A program made the position numbers and the translations under genes. A stretch of DNA of 39,753 bases from the NCBI GenBank assembly GCA_017470525.1, contig JAFUYM010000029.1, positions 1 to 39,753 on the forward strand. Direction: 5' to 3'. How positions within the stretch are numbered: the first letter of the stretch is position 1; each line of letters begins with the position of its first letter. This DNA is from Bacteroidaceae bacterium. Its GTDB lineage: Bacteria > Bacteroidota > Bacteroidia > Bacteroidales > Bacteroidaceae. Positions 17,769-24,818 of this stretch are shown here, piece after piece. A model generated the notes under the pieces. It saw nothing but the letters and a program-made list of their open reading frames with translations, was not told where the DNA came from and did no database searches.

Positions 17769-18959
17769 TTATTTCTTCTTTCCTGCGATTCTTCCTGCTA
17801 AACTTTGATCCGCGAAATAATTGCAAAACTCATAGGCTGCTAAAAGCCATGCGCCTGTACCAAAGGGGGCTTGCGATTTGGCATTGACAGTCTTGGTCGG
17901 GTCGGGTTTCTCACCGATGGGTTGCACGTAACCAATGCTTCCATCGGGTTGGAGTGCCACCTCAAAGAGGTATTTATATGCTTTTTGGATGGTCTCTTGG
18001 TATTGTTCACGAGGGAGAATGAGGTGGTTTACTCCCCACAGGATACCAAACGTGAAGAAGGCCGTTCCAGAAGTCTCATAGCCTGGAGCATCATCGGGGC
18101 AAAGCATGGAGCGTGTCCAATAACCTTCGGGCTGTTGGCACTTGGCAACTCCTTCTGCTAATTTCTTGAAGCGGTCAATGTAGAAAGGACGGTATTTACA
18201 GTCTTGTGGGAGGTCTTCCAGTACTTGTGCCAAACCTGCCAGCACCCATCCTGCACCACGTGCCCAGAATGATTTGCCATTGTTGCAAGCGGTCTTTACC
18301 TTCGGATAAACATACTTGCCGTCGCGATAATAAAGTTGTTCTTCGGTGTCGAACAATAAACTGTCCGTCCATTTGAAACACTCATACTGTTTGTCAAGCA
18401 ATTTTTGGTCATGAGTGACAGTATAGAGTTTAGAGAAGATAGGTAATCCCATATACAAGGCATCTGCCCACCACCAATAGTCTTTTTCAGGAGTGGAAGC
18501 CTGATAGCACATCACTTCGAGGGCTCGCTGGATGCGTTCGGCACGGTGTTCCTGCTTGTAGAGATCAATATACACCTGGAAGCAGATTTGCCAGTCGGCG
18601 AAGAGGACATGGTTCATGCCTTCGCCATAGGTCTTGTATTCCCATTTGGTCTTGTCCGTCTGTGTGGCACCTTGCCAGTGATTGTATTCAGCCCATTCGA
18701 TGGCATAGTCAAGATATCTCTTATTAGGGAATCTGCGATATACCCTCTGATTCGCTGTGAAGTAAGCGGCATTGTCCCAAAATGCACGACATTTGGGAGA
18801 ATTGTGACTCTGCCAGTAGTCGTTGACTTTCACTGTGGCATCTTCGACTTCTTTGACAAGTTTTCTTCCTATTTCCAATCTCTCGTCCAAAGCGGATTGT
18901 GCTACAGATGTTTGTGCCATGAGCACTATCCCGAGCATAAGTGTTGTGAATCGTTTCAT
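17769..18959 (-). CDS. Glycoside hydrolase family 105 protein (unsaturated rhamnogalacturonyl hydrolase type)
   Basis: A 396-residue exported protein with a signal peptide cut near VAQS (about 20-22) and an (alpha/alpha)6-barrel pattern. The family motif WWWADALYMG holds the likely catalytic D166. GEGMNHVLFADW, FWARGAGWVLAGL and GYETSGTAFFTFGI are further GH105/88 landmarks. Such enzymes remove the unsaturated uronic acid left by pectate or rhamnogalacturonan lyases, or by ulvan-type lyases; the exact substrate cannot be read here. It is oddly placed, within 8-16 bases of housekeeping genes (cca before it, lpxK after it) and with no SusC/SusD or lyase genes nearby. Confidence 0.9.
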   Translation of the reverse strand: MKRFTTLMLGIVLMAQTSVAQSALDERLEIGRKLVKEVEDATVKVNDYWQSHNSPKCRAFWDNAAYFTANQRVYRRFPNKRYLDYAIEWAEYNHWQGATQTDKTKWEYKTYGEGMNHVLFADWQICFQVYIDLYKQEHRAERIQRALEVMCYQASTPEKDYWWWADALYMGLPIFSKLYTVTHDQKLLDKQYECFKWTDSLLFDTEEQLYYRDGKYVYPKVKTACNNGKSFWARGAGWVLAGLAQVLEDLPQDCKYRPFYIDRFKKLAEGVAKCQQPEGYWTRSMLCPDDAPGYETSGTAFFTFGILWGVNHLILPREQYQETIQKAYKYLFEVALQPDGSIGYVQPIGEKPDPTKTVNAKSQAPFGTGAWLLAAYEFCNYFADQSLAGRIAGKKK

Positions 18960-18975
18960 TTTGTAATTCAGTTTT

Positions 18976-20490
18976 TTATAGGTTAGTAATTGTTGTCAAT
19001 CCCATTTTCTTGCCTTCTTCGATGAGCAGGGCTTTGGCAGGCTCGTACTCATTGGGAATTTTTCCGTCGAGAATGGCATCTTTTATCACGGTTTTCAACA
19101 TACCCACTTCCTTGCTGGGCTTCAACCCAAACATCTCCATGATTTCCTCGCCGCTGACGGGCGGTTGGAAATTGCGGATTCGGTCTTTTTCCTCGATTTC
19201 CACCAGTTTGGTGCGCACGGCAATGAAGTTGTCGATGAATTTCTTCTTTTTTACTTCATTCTTCGAAGTGATGTCAGCGGTGCTGAGAATCATCAAGTCG
19301 TCTATGTCATCGCCAGCCTCGAACAGAAGTCTTCGCACGGCACTGTCGGTCACTTCTTCGTCGGCAATTACGCTGGGGCGCATGTGCAGTTGCACAAGTT
19401 TCTGCACGAACTTCATTTTCTCGTTCATCGGCAGTTTCATGCGTCGGAAGATAGCGGGAATCATCCGTTCACCAATGTCGTTATGGTTGTGAAACGTCCA
19501 TCCCAACAGAGGGTCAAAGCGTTTGGATTTAGGTTTGCCGATGTCGTGCAGGATGGCAGCCCATCGAAGCCACAATGCGTGGTCTTTGGGAGAATCCCAT
19601 TTGCCGTTGCCTTCGGGGAGGTCGCCGGGGTTGGTGGTGGCTTTTGCCACGTTGTCGAGCACTTCCAAGGTATGGTAGAAGTTATCCTTATGCGCCTTCC
19701 CGTTCTTGGTCTCCACGCCTTGAAGTTGTGCCAATTCGGGGAAGATGAGCGGAAGCAAACCGCAACGCTCTAATTCCACAAATCCTTTGGACGGAATGGG
19801 GGAGAGGATGATTTTGTTCAGTTCATCCGCCACACGTTCTTCGGAGATAATCTTGATGCGTTCCCTATTCCTGCCCAAAGCCTCGAAAGTCTCTTCTTCG
19901 ATGTGGAAATCCAGTTGAGTGGCAAATCGGATGCAACGCATCATGCGCAAAGGGTCGTCGCTGAAGGTGATGTCTGGGTCGAGTGGGGTGGCGATGATTT
20001 TGTCTTCCAAATCAGCCAATCCATCGAATGGGTCAACCAGTTCACCAAATCGCTCCTTGTTCAGGCAGAGTGCCATCGCATTGATGGTGAAGTCGCGGCG
20101 GTTCTGGTCTTCCTCCAAGGTCCCATCTTCAGTAACAGGTTTCCGTGAGTTGCGGTCATAACTCTCCTTGCGTGCTCCCACAAACTCAATCTCCAACTGC
20201 TTATGTTTCAATTGAGCCGTACCGAAGTTTTTGTAGATGGCAATGTGGACTTTCTTTCCAATCTTCTTCTTCAATGCCTCAGCAATGGCGATGCCAGGAC
20301 GTTCCACCTGCTTCTTTTGGTCCACCACCACAATGTCGATATCGTTCGACGGGCGTTCCAAGTAGAGGTCTCGCACCCATCCACCAATCACATAACACTC
20401 CAAACCCAACTCTTCAGCCGTGTCTGAGATGAGACGGAAGAAGGGGTGGTCAATATGTTGGAGTATGTCCTCGTGGGTGAGTAGTTTCAT
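18976..20490 (-). CDS. cca: CCA tRNA nucleotidyltransferase with HD domain
   Basis: A class II nucleotidyltransferase of 504 residues. The head domain carries GGWVRD (36-41) and the metal-binding D50-I-D52. The neck contains NRRDFTINAMAL and the R-rich helix DPLRMMRCIRFATQL. The C-terminal HD domain (AILHDIGKPKSK, then HNHNDIG) suggests an added phosphohydrolase activity. It adds or repairs the 3' CCA of tRNAs; a poly(A) polymerase role is less likely. It lies 18 bases after the small lipoprotein gene and 16 before GH105. Confidence 0.92.
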   Translation of the reverse strand: MKLLTHEDILQHIDHPFFRLISDTAEELGLECYVIGGWVRDLYLERPSNDIDIVVVDQKKQVERPGIAIAEALKKKIGKKVHIAIYKNFGTAQLKHKQLEIEFVGARKESYDRNSRKPVTEDGTLEEDQNRRDFTINAMALCLNKERFGELVDPFDGLADLEDKIIATPLDPDITFSDDPLRMMRCIRFATQLDFHIEEETFEALGRNRERIKIISEERVADELNKIILSPIPSKGFVELERCGLLPLIFPELAQLQGVETKNGKAHKDNFYHTLEVLDNVAKATTNPGDLPEGNGKWDSPKDHALWLRWAAILHDIGKPKSKRFDPLLGWTFHNHNDIGERMIPAIFRRMKLPMNEKMKFVQKLVQLHMRPSVIADEEVTDSAVRRLLFEAGDDIDDLMILSTADITSKNEVKKKKFIDNFIAVRTKLVEIEEKDRIRNFQPPVSGEEIMEMFGLKPSKEVGMLKTVIKDAILDGKIPNEYEPAKALLIEEGKKMGLTTITNL

Positions 20491-20508
20491 GGTGCATCAG
20501 TTCAGTGT

Positions 20509-20772
20509 TTATACCTTTTCATCATCTATTACCTGCTCAAAGTTTAGAACCTCGGCATTCTGGATGCATGCACCATAGAACACGGTGGGGAAAAGTCTTG
20601 GATTCACACCACAATCGCCTAAACACACCATCACATCAGGTATGCTGTTGGAGTTGATGTTCTCCAAACTGCTGGCGTTGGGTGTATCATTGGCAGACTT
20701 TGGATCCGTGGCACTTTTGCTTAAGCACGAAGCGAGAAGTGCTGTCAGTACAATCGCAAGATATTTCTTCAT
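20509..20772 (-). CDS. Small lipoprotein of unknown function
   Basis: An 87-residue protein with a lipoprotein signal: a charged start MKKY, a hydrophobic core and lipobox LLASC, with Cys16 the lipidated residue. The mature part is short and Ser/Asn-rich at first, then VMVCLGDCGVNPRLFPTVFYGACIQ, with three Cys that could bind metal or form a disulfide. No family is recognised. It is the first gene of the unit that continues with cca, GH105, lpxK, thiL and nagB. Confidence 0.7.
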   Translation of the reverse strand: MKKYLAIVLTALLASCLSKSATDPKSANDTPNASSLENINSNSIPDVMVCLGDCGVNPRLFPTVFYGACIQNAEVLNFEQVIDDEKV

Positions 20773-20806
20773 CTTCTTTGAGGCTTAAGGTAATACTTTG
20801 TGGTTG

Positions 20807-20814
20807 CAAAGATA
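20807..20814 (-). promoter_or_regulatory. -7 box of the lipoprotein-cca-nagB unit
   Basis: TATCTTTG on the minus strand lies 35 bases before the lipoprotein ATG. No TTG is seen at the usual distance. It faces away from the plus-strand lipoprotein promoter at 20889. Confidence 0.65.
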
Positions 20815-20888
20815 TGAAAAAAATGAAAAAAATAGGTGGAAGAGTTCAGTTTATTTGCGAAAAAAGGTCTTTTTGTGCAAAATCTCCT

Positions 20889-20896
20889 TATCTTTG
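20889..20896 (+). promoter_or_regulatory. -7 box of the plus-strand lipoprotein gene
   Basis: TATCTTTG lies 17 bases before the ATG at 20913 and excludes the longer upstream reading frame as the start. Confidence 0.65.
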
Positions 20897-20912
20897 CCAC
20901 AAAACTGGTGGT

Positions 20913-21458
20913 ATGAAAAAGATTACAAGTGCCATGCTGTTGCTGTGGATGTTGTATGCTTGTGGGAAGCATCCATCGGCTGTAGAACAGCGTAAAGAGG
21001 AAATTCGACGGAATGATTCATTGGAGTTAGTTCAGACCAGGATTGACCTTGCTGCCGCTGACAGTATGGCAACGTTTAAGGCATTTGAGTTGGAGGACTT
21101 AGAAAAACAATTCGTTTTCGAAAAGCAAGAAAAGTATCAGACGATGGGTTATTATGTCTTGCCCTCATATGCTGGCAGCAAGGCGAAGTTCTCGTTCTTC
21201 CCCGAAGTGGAAGAGGGCGGAAAATTGTTTTTTGTGACAATTGATAAGACACGTCAATACTCATTTACAGAGATTTCTCTTGACGGAGATGACTACACAC
21301 CCCAACTCCCACAAGGGCTCTCAGAAGCCATGAAACGTGACATTGCCCAATGTTATTCTCTTGCCAAAACAATGCAGGATCTTCAGACGGCTCAAAAGCA
21401 GCAAGAAAAATTGGCTCTGAAAGTGAAATTCTTTGAGAAAAAATTGGAGGATGATTAA
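20913..21458 (+). CDS. Putative lipoprotein of unknown function
   Basis: From this ATG the protein has 181 residues. A lipoprotein signal MKKITSAMLLLWMLYAC has Cys17 as the lipid site. The next 60 residues are highly charged and helical (VEQRKEEIRRNDSLELVQ, DLEKQFVFEKQEKYQ). A short beta-rich middle follows (GYYVLPSYAGSKAKFSFFPEV), and the end is a likely coiled coil (DLQTAQKQQEKLALKVKFFEKKLEDD). No family is recognised. The open frame reaches back to 20682, but that part lies before the promoter box. It starts divergently from the cca unit. Confidence 0.75.
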   Translation: MKKITSAMLLLWMLYACGKHPSAVEQRKEEIRRNDSLELVQTRIDLAAADSMATFKAFELEDLEKQFVFEKQEKYQTMGYYVLPSYAGSKAKFSFFPEVEEGGKLFFVTIDKTRQYSFTEISLDGDDYTPQLPQGLSEAMKRDIAQCYSLAKTMQDLQTAQKQQEKLALKVKFFEKKLEDD

Positions 21459-21468
21459 GCGTATATAT

Positions 21469-21540
21469 CGTACCCCTCGACTACGACGTGGCGTACCCCT
21501 CGGGTACGGCATGACGTACCCGAGGGATATGGTATGACGG
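21469..21540. repeat. 23-base-period palindrome array C
   Basis: CGTACCC starts at 21469, 21492 and 21515, exactly 23 apart, with a decayed CGGGACT at 21538. Each unit is a 17-base palindrome (perfect in the second: CGTACCC-CTC-GGGTACG) plus a 6-base linker (ACGTGG, GCATGA, GTATGA). Units two and three also pair with each other (21497-21507 with 21516-21526). It lies between the convergent lipoprotein gene and tsf, ahead of the tsf terminator. Confidence 0.75.
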
Positions 21541-21561
21541 GACTATGTTGTGGCTGTTGTG

Positions 21562-21604
21562 AAAAATAAAAGAGGAACACATTTCTGAAATGCGTTCCTC
21601 TTTT
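21562..21604 (-). terminator. Terminator of the rplM-rpsI-rpsB-tsf unit
   Basis: An 18-bp stem with one mismatch (21568-21585 with 21587-21604) is followed on the minus strand by ATTTTT. It starts 22 bases after the tsf stop. Confidence 0.8.
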
Positions 21605-21625
21605 GTATAGATTCGATAGGGTTTC

Positions 21626-22618
21626 TTACTCTGCGCGGAGAGTGAAACGCTTAAAGTCTGTAACAGTGAGATCCTTGTCAATACCCTTGAGGTATTGAGC
21701 AACAGAAATCTTGTTGTCGTCGATGTAAGCCTGGTCGAGGAGGCAGTTCTCCTTGTAGAACTTAGCAACCATACCCTTGGCGATGTTCTCAATCATCTGT
21801 GGCTTGAGGTTCGCCTCAGCCTCCTTGGCAACGGTCTCCTTGATTTCACGAGCCTTGGCTGCTTCTTCTGGAGTAATCCAACCCTTAGCAGTGTTAGACT
21901 CGATGTGGTCTTCAGAGTCAACGTGAGCAGGATTGATGCCGGCCTTCTTGAGAGCGTTCTCAACAGCCTTGCCAATCTGGTTCTGCTTAGCCTTGTCGAT
22001 AGAGTTGCGCATTTCGGTGTCCTTCACATCCTGTGGAACAGCCTCTTCGTTGAGTGCTACAGGAGACATGGCTGCAACCTGCATTGCAACACCCTTAGCA
22101 GCCTCTTCGAAGCCCTTCTTGTTGAGCACGACGAGGGCGCAGAGGAAATTCTGGTTCATGTGGTTGTAGGCAACGATGTCCTCGCCTTCCACATAGTTGA
22201 AACCGTCAAGTTCCATCTTCTCGCCAGTCACACCAGAACGGTTGGTGATAGCGTCCTTGATGTTCTCGCCGTCGATGGTCAGTGCGTTCACCTCGTCCAT
22301 GCTCTTGCACTTGTTGGCTACAACGGCATCGATAATCTTGGTGGCGAGTGCTACGAAGTCAGCGTTCTTAGCCACGAAGTCGGTCTCACACTTCAGTGCA
22401 ATCATTGCACCGTAGTTTCCATCTACCTTTGCAAGTACACAACCCTCGGCTGCATCACGGTCAGAACGCTTTGCAGCCACAAGTTGACCCTTCTTGCGAA
22501 GGATTTCCATAGCAGCCTCCATGTCGCCGTCAGCCTCAGTAAGAGCCTTCTTGCAGTCCATGAGACCAGCCTGAGTCTTCTTGCGAAGTTCATTGATTTC
22601 TTTTATAGTAATTGCCAT
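21626..22618 (-). CDS. tsf: Elongation factor Ts
   Basis: EF-Ts exchanges GDP for GTP on EF-Tu. The 330 residues start with the UBA-like domain (ITIKEINELRKKTQAGLMDCKKAL) followed by the core motif CETDFVAKNADF. It is longer than the E. coli protein (283), which is usual in Bacteroidota, where the central domain is extended. It follows rpsB after 29 bases and is the last gene of the ribosomal unit. Confidence 0.97.
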   Translation of the reverse strand: MAITIKEINELRKKTQAGLMDCKKALTEADGDMEAAMEILRKKGQLVAAKRSDRDAAEGCVLAKVDGNYGAMIALKCETDFVAKNADFVALATKIIDAVVANKCKSMDEVNALTIDGENIKDAITNRSGVTGEKMELDGFNYVEGEDIVAYNHMNQNFLCALVVLNKKGFEEAAKGVAMQVAAMSPVALNEEAVPQDVKDTEMRNSIDKAKQNQIGKAVENALKKAGINPAHVDSEDHIESNTAKGWITPEEAAKAREIKETVAKEAEANLKPQMIENIAKGMVAKFYKENCLLDQAYIDDNKISVAQYLKGIDKDLTVTDFKRFTLRAE

Positions 22619-22647
22619 AACTATTTTCGTTTATTAAAAGATGATTA

Positions 22648-23445
22648 TTATTCTGCTGCTGGAGCATCTTCTTCTTCAACTGGTTCCTCATCAGATTCTA
22701 CTGCCGGAACATTGCCTTCCTTTTTCTCGGCGTTGGCTTCCTGGTCAGCCTTTTCCACCTTGCGCTCCTCGATACCCTCGTTGATGGCCTCGCAAACAAC
22801 ACTGAGAATTAACTCAATTGACTTTGTTGCGTCATCGTTTGCAGGAATCACGAAATCGATGTTGTTTGGGTTTGAGTTGGTGTCAACGATAGCGAACACT
22901 GGGATGCCCAGACGGTTAGCCTCGCTCACAGCGATGTGTTCCTTCATCACGTCCACAACGAAAAGTGCTGATGGAAGACGTGTCAGGTCAGCGATAGAAC
23001 CGAGGTTCTTCTCCAACTTGGCGCGCTTACGGCGAATCTGGAGGTTCTCACGCTTAGAGAGTTTATCGTAAGTACCGTCGCTCAAAAGTTTGTCAATGTT
23101 AGACATCTTCTTCACTGCCTTACGGATAGTAGGGAAGTTTGTCAACATACCTCCAGGCCAACGCTCTGTTACGTAAGGCATACCTACTGAAGCAGCCTTT
23201 TCAGCGATGATTTCCTGTGCCTGCTTCTTGGTGCCGACGAAAAGGACGCGCTTGCCACTCTTTGCAATTTGCTTAAGAGCGTCAGCAGCCTGGTCGAGTT
23301 TTGCGACTGTCTTGTGAAGGTCGATGATGTGAATGCCATTGCGCTCCATGAAGATGTAAGGAGCCATAGCGGGGTTCCACTTGCGCTTGAGGTGACCGAA
23401 GTGAGCACCTGCTGCGAGAAGAGAATCAAAATCTGTTCTTGCCAT
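22648..23445 (-). CDS. rpsB: 30S ribosomal protein S2
   Basis: S2 is 265 residues. The start DFDSLLAAGAHFGHLKRKWN, the VLFVGTKKQAQEII segment and the ERWPGGMLTNFPTIRK segment are all typical. The C-terminal 35 residues are strongly acidic (EKKEGNVPAVESDEEPVEEED), an extension common in this phylum. It is separated from rpsI by an unusually long 199-base gap, while the other spacings in the unit are 12 and 29 bases. Confidence 0.97.
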   Translation of the reverse strand: MARTDFDSLLAAGAHFGHLKRKWNPAMAPYIFMERNGIHIIDLHKTVAKLDQAADALKQIAKSGKRVLFVGTKKQAQEIIAEKAASVGMPYVTERWPGGMLTNFPTIRKAVKKMSNIDKLLSDGTYDKLSKRENLQIRRKRAKLEKNLGSIADLTRLPSALFVVDVMKEHIAVSEANRLGIPVFAIVDTNSNPNNIDFVIPANDDATKSIELILSVVCEAINEGIEERKVEKADQEANAEKKEGNVPAVESDEEPVEEEDAPAAE

Positions 23446-23644
23446 AATTGTTTTTGAGTTGTTTACTTTCTTTTTGAGTTAATGCTTGTTTAACCAACCC
23501 ATAGGTCGCCCTTTATATGAGAGAGCCTGTGAGTTTAGATACTAAACGGTTATTTCTAATGATAGAGATGCAGGTCTTCCTAATTCAACTTGCCATTCTA
23601 ATTGTACTAGTCTTTTTAGTGATGCGAGCCTCTCTACAATGAGT
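23446..23644 (-). promoter_or_regulatory. Long rpsI-rpsB spacer, candidate S2 leader
   Basis: On the minus strand the spacer holds a 6-bp hairpin (GTTTAG-TAT-CTAAAC), an ATTGTA/TACAAT pair enclosing about 28 bases, and an AGAGAG/CTCTCT long-range pairing, ending in an A-rich stretch before the rpsB ATG. No TAnnTTTG box is present, so rpsB probably reads through from rplM. An autoregulatory S2 leader is a guess based only on length and pairing. Confidence 0.35.
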
Positions 23645-24037
23645 TTAACGCTTAGAGAACTGGAAGCGACGACGTGCCTTTGGCTGACCTGGCTTCTTAC
23701 GTTCAACAGCACGTGCATCACGTGTGATGAAGCCTTCTGCGCGGAGCGCTTTCTTGTCTTCTTCGTTAATCTTCACAAGCGCACGGGCGATAGCGAGGCG
23801 GAGTGCCTGGCTCTGACCTGTGTAACCACCACCCGTGAGGTTTGCCTTGATGTCATACTTTTCGGCAACACCGAGGAGGTTGAGTGGCTGCTTTACCACG
23901 AACTGGATGAGTTCAGATGGGAAATAATCAGTGAGTTCACGCTTGTTGATGATGATTTTGCCAGTACCTTCTGTAAGGTACACGCGAGCAACGGCGCTCT
24001 TACGACGACCGAGTGCATTGATATATTCTACTGCCAT
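23645..24037 (-). CDS. rpsI: 30S ribosomal protein S9
   Basis: S9 is 130 residues. It shows the N-terminal YINALGRRKSAVARV, the central GGGYTGQSQALRLAIARAL, and the C-terminal basic tail ending FQFSKR, the S9 tail that reaches the P-site tRNA. It starts 12 bases after rplM. Confidence 0.98.
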   Translation of the reverse strand: MAVEYINALGRRKSAVARVYLTEGTGKIIINKRELTDYFPSELIQFVVKQPLNLLGVAEKYDIKANLTGGGYTGQSQALRLAIARALVKINEEDKKALRAEGFITRDARAVERKKPGQPKARRRFQFSKR

Positions 24038-24049
24038 ATACCTTATTCT

Positions 24050-24511
24050 TTATTTGAGGGTGTTAATATCAAGAGTTACTGGCTTCTGAGCCTGCTTGTC
24101 GTGCTCTGCACCTTCGAAGATGTAGAGGTTCTTGAGGAGATGACGACCAAGGATGCCCTTGGGGAGCATACCCTTTACAGCGTGACGGAGCACTTTCTCG
24201 TATCCGTTAGGACGCTTAATCATCTCAGCATAAGTTGCCTTGTGCTGACCACTTGGATAACCAGAGAATGTGATGTAGATTTTCTCTGTCTCTTTCTTGC
24301 CTGTCACCTTGATCTGGTTGGCATTGATGAGAATTACGTTGTCGCCACAGTCCATGTTGGGTGTGAAGACGGGCTTGTACTTACCGCGAAGTACCTTTGC
24401 TACCTTTGATGCGAGGCGACCGAGGGTCTGACCTGCGGCATCCACAACCACCCACTGCTTGTTGGCAGCCTCTGTGGTGATGTAGGTTGTCTTAAAACTG
24501 TTTGATTGCAT
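24050..24511 (-). CDS. rplM: 50S ribosomal protein L13
   Basis: L13 is 153 residues. Motifs are KQWVVVDAAGQTLGRLASKVAKVLRGK, GDNVILINANQIKVTGKK and the VKGMLPKGILGRHLLKNLYIF core. It is the first gene of the rplM-rpsI-rpsB-tsf unit, with a leader of about 200 bases between its promoter and ATG. Confidence 0.98.
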   Translation of the reverse strand: MQSNSFKTTYITTEAANKQWVVVDAAGQTLGRLASKVAKVLRGKYKPVFTPNMDCGDNVILINANQIKVTGKKETEKIYITFSGYPSGQHKATYAEMIKRPNGYEKVLRHAVKGMLPKGILGRHLLKNLYIFEGAEHDKQAQKPVTLDINTLK

Positions 24512-24715
24512 TTAACCTTTTTGGTTTTAATAATTAATAATGTGTGTTCGCTGCCAGTTCGACGTTTCCGTGCGATTGACGTACTGTGCCCATTGGTTCC
24601 TCCTAATGGATTTTGCCTTTGGGTTTTCTGCGTTTCACGGACCGCATTTCCGGTTAAAAGAAGATGCTATCCACACAGAGCACGGGGCGGCTTTCGCTGC
24701 CCCTCGATGTAAATC
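24512..24715 (-). promoter_or_regulatory. Structured rplM leader
   Basis: Between the promoter and the rplM ATG lie about 200 transcribed bases. On the minus strand they include a GC-rich hairpin (24683-24702: GGGGC/GCCCC, an inner GC/GC and a GAAA tetraloop) and a purine-rich AGGAGG (24599-24604). L13 is an autoregulator in other bacteria, so an L13-binding leader is plausible; this is inference. The gap 24512-24818 holds no gene larger than the small frame at 24534. Confidence 0.5.
24534..24593 (-). CDS. Possible 19-residue leader peptide before rplM
   Basis: ATG at 24593 is preceded by a perfect AGGAGG (24599-24604) with a 5-base spacer, and the frame ends at TAA 24534-24536. The peptide begins MGTVRQSHGNVELAAN. 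Strong Shine-Dalgarno sites are rare in this phylum, so this one stands out. The AGGAGG could instead be part of a folded leader. Confidence 0.3.
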   Translation of the reverse strand: MGTVRQSHGNVELAANTHY

Positions 24716-24721
24716 GGCTTG

Positions 24722-24751
24722 CAAAGTTACGACTTTTTGTTCATGTGGCAA
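24722..24751 (-). promoter_or_regulatory. Promoter of the rplM-rpsI-rpsB-tsf unit
   Basis: On the minus strand TTG (24749-24751), a 19-base spacer and TAACTTTG (24722-24729) form a consensus promoter about 210 bases before the rplM ATG. Confidence 0.75.
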
Positions 24752-24792
24752 TGTTTTTTTTATTTTTTTTCTCTTCTTTGCAAAGAATTCTT

Positions 24793-24800
24793 TACCTTTG
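24793..24800 (+). promoter_or_regulatory. -7 box of the CotH-like gene
   Basis: TACCTTTG lies 19 bases before the ATG at 24819. The longer open frame beginning at 24540 runs through this box and through the opposite rplM promoter, so it is not the start. Confidence 0.65.
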
Positions 24801-24818
24801 CACCAAAATGACCTATTT

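Noticed and set aside
23446-23644. tRNA gene in the rpsI-rpsB spacer
   Set aside because: No acceptor stem or T-arm GTTCRA core could be formed.
24540-24818. 93-residue N-terminal extension of the CotH-like protein
   Set aside because: It crosses two promoter boxes and the rplM leader. A clear signal peptide begins at 24819 or 24822.
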